Assembly: GCF_008122525.1 (NCBI RefSeq)
Contig: NZ_VSRV01000001.1
Location: 3,348,001-3,412,000, forward strand
Direction of reading: 5' to 3'
Origin: Marinomonas sp. IMCC 4694
GTDB taxonomy: Bacteria > Pseudomonadota > Gammaproteobacteria > Pseudomonadales > Marinomonadaceae
Length of the DNA stretch: 64,000 bases
The notes below the pieces were generated by a model. That model was not told the origin of the DNA and made no database searches. It saw only the letters and a program-made list of their open reading frames with translations. A program made the translations under genes and the position numbers. Positions within the stretch are counted from its first letter, which is position 1; every line of letters starts with the position of its first letter. Positions 36,842-45,967 of the stretch are shown here, piece after piece.

Positions 36842-37903
36842 CTACAAAACGTCTGGGCAACTTTCTCTTACGATTAATTCGGTTTCCAATATCACATTTT
36901 TGGCTTCTCGAAGCCCTAAAAAGACTTCTGCCGCCACACGGCCTTTTTCCGTGGTATGTTGATGAATGGTAGTGATCGATGGGTGAATATTGGCGCTTTG
37001 CGCAATGCCATCAAACCCCACCACATGCAGATCTTCAGGAACCTGTAAGCCCATGTGCAAAGCGGCTTGCACTGACGCAATCGCAATACAATCGCTCATA
37101 CACAGTAACAGCTGTGGACGATTCGCCATACTCAAGGCTTCACGCGCGGCTTGATAGGCCAATACATGATTGTTTTCGGGAATGTTCCAGATATTTTCCG
37201 ACGTTACCGTAAGGTTGCGTTCTGCTAATGCTTCAAAATACCCGTACAACCGCTGAATGGAAATGGACGCGGCGCGATCAAACAACTCCCCTTCTCGGAC
37301 ACGGCACACTCGGTCGGTTGCTAATAGGCTCAAACCTAAAATCGCCACAGACTCCGGGTTATGCTGTAACGCATGATGAGCAATTTTGTACGCACCGCTG
37401 TGGTTTTCGATGTTCACCGATGTGGTGCCAGGAATAAAACTGTCCACCGTGATGATGTTTTTATTGGGCATCAGCCAGGGAGCATTGATGCATTGTTGTG
37501 GTTTGTGGCCATATACAATAAAGCCATCCACCATAGACGATTGCATTCGGCTTTGAGCGTCTTGCTCAACCTCATCCGAAGACAACAGCAACATGTTGTA
37601 TTCATGCGCCTCGAACACTTCGGCCATACCCGTTAAAAACTGGTTTGCCACCGGATCGGTTAAGCTATAACTTAAGTCATCGGACAACACAATCCCGACG
37701 ATGCCGGTGCGGCCAGTACGCAGGCTCCGCGCCGCGGCGTTTGGGCCAAAATACCCCATTTTCTCACATTCAGTGAGAATGTTGTCACGTAAATTAGCCG
37801 ACAGTTGATCGGGGCGATTAAACGCATTCGAAATCGTCGCTGTGGAAACATCCAATCGATTCGCCACATCTTTTAACGTCAGTTTTTTTATATTTTTTGT
37901 CAT
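36842..37903 (-). CDS. LacI-family transcriptional regulator of the sugar locus
   Basis: The 353-residue repressor has an N-terminal helix-turn-helix (LTLKDVANRLDVSTATISNAFNRP, quoted in part: DVANRLDVSTATISNAF) and a hinge SLRTGRTGIVGIVL, followed by a sugar-binding periplasmic-fold domain ending in VVGFDGIAQSANIHPSITT. It lies downstream of, and in the same direction as, the alpha-glucosidase and fructokinase genes. A palindrome TTTAGTCTAAA sits 26 nt before its start and a related one before the fructokinase gene. It probably represses both and itself until the sugar is present. Confidence 0.92.
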   Translation of the reverse strand: MTKNIKKLTLKDVANRLDVSTATISNAFNRPDQLSANLRDNILTECEKMGYFGPNAAARSLRTGRTGIVGIVLSDDLSYSLTDPVANQFLTGMAEVFEAHEYNMLLLSSDEVEQDAQSRMQSSMVDGFIVYGHKPQQCINAPWLMPNKNIITVDSFIPGTTSVNIENHSGAYKIAHHALQHNPESVAILGLSLLATDRVCRVREGELFDRAASISIQRLYGYFEALAERNLTVTSENIWNIPENNHVLAYQAAREALSMANRPQLLLCMSDCIAIASVQAALHMGLQVPEDLHVVGFDGIAQSANIHPSITTIHQHTTEKGRVAAEVFLGLREAKNVILETELIVRESCPDVL

Positions 37904-37925
37904 ACTAACGACTCATAATCCAATT

Positions 37926-37942
37926 CGATTTAGTCTAAAACG
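37926..37942. promoter_or_regulatory. Candidate LacI-family operator before lacI-type gene
   Basis: TTTAG-T-CTAAA (37929-37939) is a perfect palindrome, with outer CG/CG extending it by complementarity. The core TTAGNCTAAA recurs before the fructokinase gene at 40988-40997. Confidence 0.5.
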
Positions 37943-38020
37943 AAACAAGCCGACTTACGTAAAACGCAAATCGGCTTAGAGTAGCAAAAGCACAATAAAC
38001 GTTCTACTGCTTAGGACAGC

Positions 38021-39640
38021 TTAGGACAGCTTAGCAAAAAAACCTTGATACGCGGGCAATGTCACAGTATCGGCCTCTAAAGTGGACGCAAAACCATGTC
38101 CAACCAACGCTTCTTCTATGCCCTGAATAACTCGACCCTGCTGCTCAAGGTGGGTCATGTTCAACACCACTAACATGCTCTCCCCTTCGTACTCACGTAC
38201 CAAGGCAATCAGTTGATCATTACCAACGTCCACCTGAGACAGCTCACCATTTACCAACGCCGGCTGCTGCTGACGCCAGTGAATAAGCTGACGCACTTTA
38301 TGCAGCAGGGAATCAGGATCGGCTTCCTGCGCGGCCACACTCAAAGGCAAATGCGCTGGATCAACAGGCAACCACGGCTCTACGGTTGAAAATCCGCCCA
38401 GTGGTGAGGCATCCCACACCATCGGCGTACGACAGCCGTCGCGGCCTTTGAATACCGGCCAAAGCGGTATACCGTAAGGATCTTGAATGCGCTCAAAAGG
38501 CACATCCGCTTCTGGTAAACCCAGTTCTTCCCCTTGATACAAGCACACACTGCCACGCAACGATAAGATCAGCGCCATCGCAATCAATGGATACGCTTTA
38601 GCGTCTTCTTGTGCCCCCCAGCGAGTGCGCGAACGCACCACATCATGGTTCGACAATGCCCAACAAGGCCAACCGTCGCCCACAATGTTGTTCATGTCGG
38701 CTAACGTTTTACGGATGTATTCTGGGGAGTGTGGCGTGTTCAAGAAATCGAAGGTGTAGGCCATGTGCAACTTATCGCCGCCGGAGGTGTATTCCGCCAT
38801 ACGTTTTAATGGAAAGTCGTCGCCGATTTCGCCCACCATGGTGCTGCCTGGGTATTCGTCCATCATCACACGCAGGTCTTTCAAGAAGTCCAAGTTCTCA
38901 GGACGGCTCAAATCGTACACGTGACGCTGATAGGTGTACGGGTTGTCGTGGGGCGCACCCATGGTTTTGGGCTCACCAACCGGCACAGGAGGGTTGTCTT
39001 CTAGGCCTTCACTGTGGAAATAAAAGTTCACCGTATCCAAGCGGAAACCATCTACGCCAAGCTCTAGCCAAAAGCGCATGTTGTCCAAATGCGCTTGGCG
39101 GACTTCTGGATGATGGAAATTAAAATCCGGCTGAGACTCTAAGAAATTGTGCAAGTAATACTGCAAACGACGGCTGTCCCATTTCCAGGCGCTGCCCCCA
39201 AAAATCGACAACCAGTTGTTAGGCGGTGAGCCATCGGGCTTAGGATCTGACCACACATACCAATCCGCTTTTGGGTTGGTTTTATCTTGACGGCTTTCTT
39301 CAAACCAAGGGTGTACGTCCGCTGAATGGCTAATCACTTGATCAATCATCACTTTTAAGCCCAATTGATGGGAGCGATCGACCAAGGTTTTAAAATCCGC
39401 TAACGTGCCGAACATGGGGTCAATATCGCAATAATCCGACACATCGTAACCAAAATCTTTCATTGGCGACGTAAAAATAGGCGAGAGCCAAATCGCATCG
39501 ACACCCAACGACGCCACATAATCGAGTTTACCGGTAATACCGGCTAAATCCCCCACACCATTGCCACTTGCATCCATAAAACTACGTGGGTAAATTTGAT
39601 AAATAATCCCACCTTTCCACCAGTTCAAATTGGTTGTCAT
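38021..39640 (-). CDS. Alpha-glucosidase, glycoside hydrolase family 13
   Basis: The start at 39640 (MTTNLNWWKGGIIYQIYPRSF, quoted in part: WWKGGIIYQIYPRSF) has GGAGAG a few bases upstream and matches the family N-terminus; a TTG four codons earlier is less likely. The 539 residues show the GH13 conserved regions: DQVISHSADVHPWF, GFRLDTVNF with the nucleophile Asp, MVGEIGDD with the acid Glu, and ALSNHDVVRSRT. There is no signal peptide, so it acts in the cytoplasm on imported alpha-glucosides such as sucrose, maltose or trehalulose. With the fructokinase next door sucrose is attractive, by inference. Confidence 0.93.
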   Translation of the reverse strand: MTTNLNWWKGGIIYQIYPRSFMDASGNGVGDLAGITGKLDYVASLGVDAIWLSPIFTSPMKDFGYDVSDYCDIDPMFGTLADFKTLVDRSHQLGLKVMIDQVISHSADVHPWFEESRQDKTNPKADWYVWSDPKPDGSPPNNWLSIFGGSAWKWDSRRLQYYLHNFLESQPDFNFHHPEVRQAHLDNMRFWLELGVDGFRLDTVNFYFHSEGLEDNPPVPVGEPKTMGAPHDNPYTYQRHVYDLSRPENLDFLKDLRVMMDEYPGSTMVGEIGDDFPLKRMAEYTSGGDKLHMAYTFDFLNTPHSPEYIRKTLADMNNIVGDGWPCWALSNHDVVRSRTRWGAQEDAKAYPLIAMALILSLRGSVCLYQGEELGLPEADVPFERIQDPYGIPLWPVFKGRDGCRTPMVWDASPLGGFSTVEPWLPVDPAHLPLSVAAQEADPDSLLHKVRQLIHWRQQQPALVNGELSQVDVGNDQLIALVREYEGESMLVVLNMTHLEQQGRVIQGIEEALVGHGFASTLEADTVTLPAYQGFFAKLS

Positions 39641-39896
39641 CGGACTCTCCAAAAAAATACATCAGGAGAGGTATCAACCTACTCTCCATCTAAAATGAGA
39701 CAAGATCGCACAATACAGAAACAGATGACGGCTGGGATATAGCAGAGAATCGGCTTCTATAAGGATTAAGAAGAATCTCGATTATTAACAAACCCCTCTC
39801 ATGCTTCAAGCAGAATTCGTCCTTAATATTGACTTAATTACCCCACCTCCTATCTTAGCAGTCACCACTCGTTATACTAAAAAACCACTGTGAAAC

Positions 39897-39928
39897 AAAA
39901 AAAAGCGTGGATCTCCACGCTTTTTTTT
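39897..39928. terminator. Terminator between fructokinase and alpha-glucosidase genes
   Basis: GCGTGGA and TCCACGC form a tight stem flanked by runs of eight A and eight T. On the minus strand it follows the fructokinase gene, so the glucosidase gene may have its own promoter in the following 256 nt, where nothing else is recognised. Confidence 0.85.
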
Positions 39929-39963
39929 CGTCAAAAATGTCAGGAAAATTCTGAATCCTGTGA

Positions 39964-40935
39964 CTAAAAACGATTAAGTTGAGCCTCGGCTTCGGCCAAA
40001 GAAGGCAAAGAAGGGTACGCACCCAACTTGGTGACCGAGTCGGCACCGCAGGCCGCAGCAAAGCGCACGATATCCACCAACTGGACCGGTGATAAAGCGG
40101 CCAATGACACTCGGTCGCCACCCAATTCAGCCAATTTGTAGAGCAAACCACCGACAAACGCATCGCCTGCAGCGGTGGTGTCTTTTACCTCTACCTTTGG
40201 CGTCATAACCTGATGCTCGCCATGTTGTGCGGTGTAAAAACGAATGGGGTTGGCGCCATCAGTTAACACAAACAAGCGCACGCCCGCCGCTAAGCTGTCA
40301 TTGATCAAAGCAAAAGGATCGGCCGCCATTACGGCAAGCTCTTCTAAGCTGGCTTTGACCACATCGCCACTTTGCATCCAATCAATCACGCGTTGCGTGT
40401 CTACCTGACCATTTGGCCACAAGTTCATCCGCAAATTCACATCGATGCTGACAATCCAGTTCGCCGCACGCGCCATGCTAACGCCTGCCAAAGTGGCTTT
40501 GGTGATCTCGGCGTCCGTCAAGGTATTCGAACAGGTATGAAAAACCCCTTGGCCGTCGGCGAACCAAGAGGCGTCAAAATCGCTTTCACGAAACAGGATG
40601 TCTGCAGAAGGACTGCGATAAAATTCGAAGCTACGCTCACCGGTTTGATCCAAGCTGACAAACGCCAAGGCCGTTTTCGCCTCTTTAGTCATCAGCATGT
40701 TGGTGGTGTTCACGCCGTAGTCGTCCAGAGAGGTTTTCAAGAAATGACCAAACGCATCGTCGCCAACTTGTCCTACAAAATGACTATTCCCACCCAAACG
40801 GGCCACCGCCACCGCGACATTGGCCGGTGCGCCACCAGGAAACTTGGTAAACGATTCCAGCTCGCCGGCTTTCGTCGCGCCATTAGAAAGAAAATCGATT
40901 AAGGCTTCGCCAAACGCCATTACTTTTGTTGTCAT
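39964..40935 (-). CDS. Fructokinase, PfkB carbohydrate kinase family
   Basis: The 323-residue protein begins VMAFGEALIDF, has the PfkB signature FPGGAPANVAVAVARLGG near residue 35 and the C-terminal ATP/catalytic motif DTTAAGDAFVGGLL with the base Asp. It most resembles bacterial fructokinases, which phosphorylate free fructose at O6. Together with the neighbouring alpha-glucosidase it would channel the fructose half of sucrose. Its promoter region holds a palindrome shared with the lacI-type gene. Other sugars cannot be excluded. Confidence 0.9.
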   Translation of the reverse strand: MTTKVMAFGEALIDFLSNGATKAGELESFTKFPGGAPANVAVAVARLGGNSHFVGQVGDDAFGHFLKTSLDDYGVNTTNMLMTKEAKTALAFVSLDQTGERSFEFYRSPSADILFRESDFDASWFADGQGVFHTCSNTLTDAEITKATLAGVSMARAANWIVSIDVNLRMNLWPNGQVDTQRVIDWMQSGDVVKASLEELAVMAADPFALINDSLAAGVRLFVLTDGANPIRFYTAQHGEHQVMTPKVEVKDTTAAGDAFVGGLLYKLAELGGDRVSLAALSPVQLVDIVRFAAACGADSVTKLGAYPSLPSLAEAEAQLNRF

Positions 40936-40986
40936 TGTTTTACTCTCTTGTGATACGTAGGCTGTTGCTACGACGGTATAAATACG

Positions 40987-40997
40987 ATTAGACTAAA
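40987..40997. promoter_or_regulatory. Candidate LacI-family operator before the fructokinase gene
   Basis: ATTAG-A-CTAAA shares the palindromic core TTAGNCTAAA with the site before the regulator gene and lies 52 nt before the fructokinase start. Confidence 0.5.
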
Positions 40998-41176
40998 AAT
41001 TATGCAGGGCATGGCCGATTAAATCAATTTAATTTATTTAACGCTTTGGGCTTTTTAAGCGCAACATAGGTTACATAAGGGCATCGTGGGCAATTGGTTC
41101 ACTGTCCGTTTCTTGTTAGACTCGAAAGTCATGCAACCACAATGACAATAATAAGACACCACACACTGAGCCACCA

Positions 41177-41911
41177 ATGACCCACGCTAAAACCATCTAT
41201 GTAGTAGACGATGACGACGAGATTCGCACCTTACTCAAAGTCTACTTAGAAAAACATCAGTTTACGGTATTCACCGCCGAGTCGGGCGAAGCCTTCTTGG
41301 CGAACTTTAAAGCAGAGCAACACATTGATTTGGTGATTTTAGACATCATGCTGCCAGGGCAAGATGGTTTTGCAGTATGCCGTTCTTTGCGGACTCAATC
41401 GCAAGTGCCAGTGATTATGCTGACCGCTAACTCAGACGAGATGGACCGTATTATTGGGTTAGAAATTGGGGCCGATGACTATTTGGCCAAACCCTTTAAT
41501 CCGCGTGAATTGCTGGCTCGGATAAAAGCCATTTTACGGCGCATGGACCACACCGACGTGGTAGACATCACGCCACCGGTGACCAATCGATTCTATCGGT
41601 TTGCCCAATTTACACTCGACACGCTCTCGCGGGAGTTGCATTTTAACGACGAAAAAGAAGCCTTATCTGGCGCCGATTACAGCTTATTAATGCTTTTTCT
41701 CGCGCACCCGGGCGCCGTATTAACCCGTGAACACATCGCTGAAAACACCCGCGGACGAGACAGCGCGCCCTTGGATCGTTTTATTGATGTGCATGTCAGT
41801 CGATTGCGCCAACGTTTAGGCGAAGACGCCAGACAACCGCAATTAATCAAAACCGTGCGCGGCAAAGGGTATATTTTAACCGCCAACGTCGATGTGATTA
41901 ACCATGCCTAA
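41177..41911 (+). CDS. OmpR-family response regulator, GltR-like
   Basis: The 244 residues comprise a receiver domain (acidic pocket DDDDE, phospho-Asp 56 in LVILDIMLP, Lys in LAKPFNP) and a C-terminal winged-helix DNA-binding domain (LIDVHVSRLRQRLGE region and LIKTVRGKGYIL). It overlaps the sensor gene by 8 nt and precedes a GtsABC-like glucose transporter. The same order occurs for GltR/GtrS in pseudomonads, where it controls glucose uptake. That function is inferred. Confidence 0.92.
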   Translation: MTHAKTIYVVDDDDEIRTLLKVYLEKHQFTVFTAESGEAFLANFKAEQHIDLVILDIMLPGQDGFAVCRSLRTQSQVPVIMLTANSDEMDRIIGLEIGADDYLAKPFNPRELLARIKAILRRMDHTDVVDITPPVTNRFYRFAQFTLDTLSRELHFNDEKEALSGADYSLLMLFLAHPGAVLTREHIAENTRGRDSAPLDRFIDVHVSRLRQRLGEDARQPQLIKTVRGKGYILTANVDVINHA

Positions 41912-43370
41912 TAGCTCGCCCATGGGTCTGCACTCACGTCTTAAGCGCTGGTCTCAGTCATTGACGGGGCAAATCTTAATCATCATGGCACTGGGCGTGG
42001 CCAGTGCGCAGTTCATCAGTTCGTCTATTTGGTTACGTCAGCTCGAATCCGATACCGAAAAAAACGTCCTTGAAGTGTCTAAACACATGGCGTTTCGTAT
42101 CGCCGCGACGGTCAGTTATTTCAAATCCCTGCCAACCAATTACCGTCATATTGTGATCGATCAACTGCAGGACATGGGCGGCACACGATTTTTTGTGACG
42201 TTGAACAAAGAAGAAATTCACATTAATACCATTCCAGATTCGCCACTTAAAGACATTGTTAAAAACGAAGTGCGATCTACGCTGATTAAACAACTGGGCA
42301 TTCTTAATGCCAAAATCGATTTCTCCAGCCCAGACGACTTGCACGTCATCAATAATCAAACCCGACTGGTCGATCTGCCAGAACGCTGGGGCCATCACAG
42401 TTTATTAGTCAAACCGCTCACACCGCCGATCATCGTGATTCAAATCCCCATCAATGAGAAAGACTGGCTGTATTTAGCCAGCTTAATGCCTGACCCGTAT
42501 TTTTTAGACGGCACCTCGGCGCTCAGTGGTGAACGCTTGTTTTCTATGGCGATGTCAGTCGTCACTGTACTGTTATTGAGTATTTTTATCCTCAGGCGCA
42601 TGACTCGACCACTGGCGACCTTGGCCCGCGCTGCTGAGCGCTTTGGGCAAGGCGACTGGCAACCCATAAAAGAAGTCGGCAGCATAGAGGTACGCAATAC
42701 CGCCAAAGCCTTTAACGACATGCAGCGACGTATTCAGCGCTATTTGAATGATCGCGAACGATTGTTTGCGTCCATCTCGCACGATTTAAAAACCCCCATA
42801 ACACGCTTGCGCTTGCGGGCTGAAATGCTCGACGAAGATGACACCCGTGATGCCATGATTCGAGATTTAGAAGATTTAGACATGTTGGTAAAAGGCGCTC
42901 TTCAAAGCGTCAAAGAAACCGATATTCACGAAAATCGCATCGAAGTGAACATTTCTCGCATGCTCAAAGACATGCAATCCACCGCCAACCTACATGACAT
43001 CACGCTTACTGTTGTCGGCGAATTAGCGCACCCTTTTATTGGTAAACCCCTAGCCATTAAACGCTGCCTTGGCAACCTCGTCGACAACGCCTTGTACTAT
43101 GGAAAAACGGCAACGGTTTACATAGAAGACGACGAAGATGACCTCTGCATTCGTATTTGTGACCAAGGCCCGGGGATACCCGTCGACAAAATGGACAAGG
43201 TCTTTCAACCCTACACACGCTTGACACCCGATCACTCCGGTCATCCTGGCGGCATGGGGTTAGGGCTGAGCATTGCCCGTAATATTGCTCGAGCCCATGG
43301 TGGTGAAGTAACGTTAAGCAACCATGCCGTAAAAGGGCTGGAAGCCAAATTATGGCTACCAAGACATTGA
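41904..43370 (+). CDS. Sensor histidine kinase, GtrS-like
   Basis: The 488-residue kinase has a first span (residues about 20-40), a periplasmic domain of about 170 residues, a second span (SVVTVLLLSIFILRR), a HAMP domain, the H-box FASISHDLKTPITRLR (His 293), and the ATP domain with LGNLVDNALYYG (N box), DQGPGIP and GLGLSIARNIARAHGG. It would sense a periplasmic sugar-related signal and phosphorylate the upstream regulator. Gene overlap shows coupling. Confidence 0.92.
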   Translation: MPNSSPMGLHSRLKRWSQSLTGQILIIMALGVASAQFISSSIWLRQLESDTEKNVLEVSKHMAFRIAATVSYFKSLPTNYRHIVIDQLQDMGGTRFFVTLNKEEIHINTIPDSPLKDIVKNEVRSTLIKQLGILNAKIDFSSPDDLHVINNQTRLVDLPERWGHHSLLVKPLTPPIIVIQIPINEKDWLYLASLMPDPYFLDGTSALSGERLFSMAMSVVTVLLLSIFILRRMTRPLATLARAAERFGQGDWQPIKEVGSIEVRNTAKAFNDMQRRIQRYLNDRERLFASISHDLKTPITRLRLRAEMLDEDDTRDAMIRDLEDLDMLVKGALQSVKETDIHENRIEVNISRMLKDMQSTANLHDITLTVVGELAHPFIGKPLAIKRCLGNLVDNALYYGKTATVYIEDDEDDLCIRICDQGPGIPVDKMDKVFQPYTRLTPDHSGHPGGMGLGLSIARNIARAHGGEVTLSNHAVKGLEAKLWLPRH

Positions 43371-43505
43371 AACACCCTGTTTTTATAGGCTTTTTGTGCA
43401 AGAAAAGTGTAAGCGTCGCTGTTACAAAATCGTCACCTTGCAAGACTTTGTTACAATAGGTTGCTCTTCTTTACCCTCTTTCATCTCATCCTTTGTTAGA
43501 TTCTA

Positions 43506-43528
43506 TTCATCGAACGTTAATCGATGAA
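43506..43528. promoter_or_regulatory. Inverted repeat upstream of the sugar-binding protein gene
   Basis: TTCATCGA (43506-43513) and TCGATGAA (43521-43528) are perfect inverted arms 7 nt apart, 95 nt before the gtsA-like start. It may be a binding site for the adjacent response regulator or another regulator. A T run does not follow, so it is not a terminator. Confidence 0.5.
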
Positions 43529-43622
43529 AAATCGTCGAACCATAACGTCGATATACAAAACGCGGTATCAAAACACACGCTGTTTTTGATCAGACGACAT
43601 AACAATAACAAAGGTTACTATC

Positions 43623-44870
43623 ATGAAAAAAATTGCTTTCGGTTTAACAACAGTCGCTCTTTCCTTAGCCGCCGCAACCGCTCAGGCTGGGGAAGTAGAA
43701 GTGCTACATTACTGGACATCCGGCGGTGAAGCGGCTTCTATCAATGTCTTAAAAGATTTGATGGTCGAAGACGGTCACACTTGGAAAGATTTTGCCGTGG
43801 CAGGTGGTGGCGGTGAATCGGCCATGACGGTTCTGAAATCTCGCGCCATTGCTGGCAACCCTCCTTCTGCGGCTCAAATCAAAGGCCCAACCATTCAAGA
43901 ATGGGGCGAGCTTGGCTTCCTAACAAATCTTGATGATGTGGCTAAAGCAGGCGAATGGGATGTGATTCTTCCTGGTGTTGTTAGTGAAGTTATGAAATAT
44001 GATGGTCGCTACGTAGCGGCACCGGTCAACGTTCACCGTGTAAACTGGTTGTGGGCGAACCCAGAAGTCTTCCGTAAATCCGGCGCTTCTATCCCGACCA
44101 CATGGGATCAGTTTATTACCGAAGCGAAAAAAATCAAAGCCGCGGGTTTCACACCTTTGGCTCATGGTGGCCAAGCATGGCAAGACGCGACACTGTTCGA
44201 AGCCATTGCTTTGTCTAAAGGCGCCCCCTTCTACAACAGTGCTTTCCTAGGTTTATCTGATAAAACACTGCGTAGCCAAGACATGATTGACGTATTTGAT
44301 ACCTTCAAACAAATGCGTGAATTCGTTGACCCAGGTTTCTCTGGTCGCGATTGGAACATCGCAACGTCAATGGTCATTAATGGTGATGCCGCGATGCAGA
44401 TCATGGGCGATTGGGCGAAAGGCGAGTTTACCGCGGCGGGTAAAAAAGCCGGTGTGGATTACGTTTGTTACCCAGCGCCAGGTACCAGCGGTGCATTCAC
44501 ATTCAACATTGACTCTCTTGCCATGTTTAAAGTGGACGGCAAAGACAAACAAGCGGCGCAAAAAGACTTGGCTCGTTTGATCCTTGAACCTAAGTTCCAA
44601 GAAACGTTCAACTTGAACAAAGGCTCTATTCCAGCGCGTTTGAACATGCCTCGCGACCAGTTTGACTCTTGTGCTCATTCTTCTATGGATGCGTTCCTAG
44701 CCAGCTCAACAACCGGTCAATTAGTACCCAGTATGGCGCACGGCATGGCCGTGAACTCTATGGTTCAAGGCGCTATTTATGACGTGGTAACGAACTTCTT
44801 CAACGATGAATCAATGACATCAAAAGAAGCGGTAGACAAGCTAGCACGTGCGGTAAAAGCAAGCATGTAA
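43623..44870 (+). CDS. gtsA: Sugar ABC transporter substrate-binding protein, GtsA-like
   Basis: This is a periplasmic sugar-binding protein of 415 residues with signal peptide MKKIAFGLTTVALSLAAATAQA. The mature start EVEVLHYWTSGGEAAS, and later VAGGGGESAMTVLKSRAIAGNPP, VNVHRVNWLWANPEVF, AHGGQAWQDATLFE and FNLNKGSIPARLN, follow the pseudomonad glucose/mannose-binding GtsA closely. It heads the transporter operon. The 167-nt gap before the permease gene is typical for a highly expressed binding protein. Confidence 0.9.
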   Translation: MKKIAFGLTTVALSLAAATAQAGEVEVLHYWTSGGEAASINVLKDLMVEDGHTWKDFAVAGGGGESAMTVLKSRAIAGNPPSAAQIKGPTIQEWGELGFLTNLDDVAKAGEWDVILPGVVSEVMKYDGRYVAAPVNVHRVNWLWANPEVFRKSGASIPTTWDQFITEAKKIKAAGFTPLAHGGQAWQDATLFEAIALSKGAPFYNSAFLGLSDKTLRSQDMIDVFDTFKQMREFVDPGFSGRDWNIATSMVINGDAAMQIMGDWAKGEFTAAGKKAGVDYVCYPAPGTSGAFTFNIDSLAMFKVDGKDKQAAQKDLARLILEPKFQETFNLNKGSIPARLNMPRDQFDSCAHSSMDAFLASSTTGQLVPSMAHGMAVNSMVQGAIYDVVTNFFNDESMTSKEAVDKLARAVKASM

Positions 44871-45037
44871 AACGGACTCTGCAAACGGTGTTTGCAGTCA
44901 ACGTACGAGGTTGGCCGTCGGGCCAGCCTCCTCTTAATATTTCCTAGAGGATGTGACAAAAATAACGAAAAGCACGGTGTCGTGTTCTTTATTGTCGTTA
45001 TTTCTGCCACCTCCTCTTCAATAGTGAAGCCTCTATT

Positions 45038-45967
45038 ATGAACACGAAAGCCGCTCATTCTGGGTCAGGACCGACTCAGTCAGGACGCCCTGCGCGCCTA
45101 AGCTTGGCCGATTGGATGCCAAAAATCGTGATGGCGCCCACCGTTATCATGACCGTGGTGTGTATTTATGGCTACATGATCTGGACCGCTGTCTTGTCGT
45201 TTACCGGTTCACGCATGTTGCCGTCGTACAATTTTGTCGGCCTTGATCAATACGAACGTCTCTTTAATAACGACCGCTGGATGGTGGCGCTGGGCAACTT
45301 AGGCGTATTTGGTGGTTTGTTTATTCTGATTTGCTTGTTTCTTGGTGTGACCTTGGCGATCTTTTTAGATCAAAAAATTCGTGCCGAAGGCGCCATTCGT
45401 ACCATTTATCTTTATCCCATGGCGATCTCTTTCATCGTCACAGGTACCGCTTGGAAATGGTTGCTTAACCCAACCAACGGTCTGGAAAAAATGATGATCG
45501 ATTTCGGCTTTGAGGACTTCAAATTCGACTGGTTAATCAACCCCGACATGGTGGTGTACTGTTTGGTTATTGCCGCGGTATGGCAGGCGTCTGGCTTTGT
45601 GATGGCGTTGTTCTTGGCGGGTCTTCGCGGTGTGGATGGTGATTTAATCAAAGCCGCTCACCTCGATGGCGCGAGTACGTTTACGACGTACCGCCGCGTG
45701 ATTTTACCGTCGTTGAAACCGGTCTTTTTTAGTGCCTTGGTGATTTTGTCGCACATTGCGATTAAGAGCTTCGACTTGGTGGCCGCGCTCACCAACGGGG
45801 GGCCGGGGTACTCGTCTGACTTACCCGCCAACTTCATGTACGCACACACCTTTACCCGTAGCCAAATCGGCCTAGGCTCCGCGTCTGCGATGGTTATGTT
45901 GGGATGCGTGTTGGCGATCTTGATCCCTTATTTGTACTCAGAACTGCGAGGTGAACGCCATGAGTAA
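45038..45967 (+). CDS. gtsB: Sugar ABC transporter permease, GtsB-like
   Basis: The 309-residue membrane protein has about six spans, from MAPTVIMTVVCIYGYMIWTAV on, and the permease loop AAHLDGASTFTTYRRVILPSLKP, which docks to the ATPase (EAA-type motif). It is the MalF/UgpA type. It overlaps the next permease gene by 8 nt. Confidence 0.92.
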   Translation: MNTKAAHSGSGPTQSGRPARLSLADWMPKIVMAPTVIMTVVCIYGYMIWTAVLSFTGSRMLPSYNFVGLDQYERLFNNDRWMVALGNLGVFGGLFILICLFLGVTLAIFLDQKIRAEGAIRTIYLYPMAISFIVTGTAWKWLLNPTNGLEKMMIDFGFEDFKFDWLINPDMVVYCLVIAAVWQASGFVMALFLAGLRGVDGDLIKAAHLDGASTFTTYRRVILPSLKPVFFSALVILSHIAIKSFDLVAALTNGGPGYSSDLPANFMYAHTFTRSQIGLGSASAMVMLGCVLAILIPYLYSELRGERHE

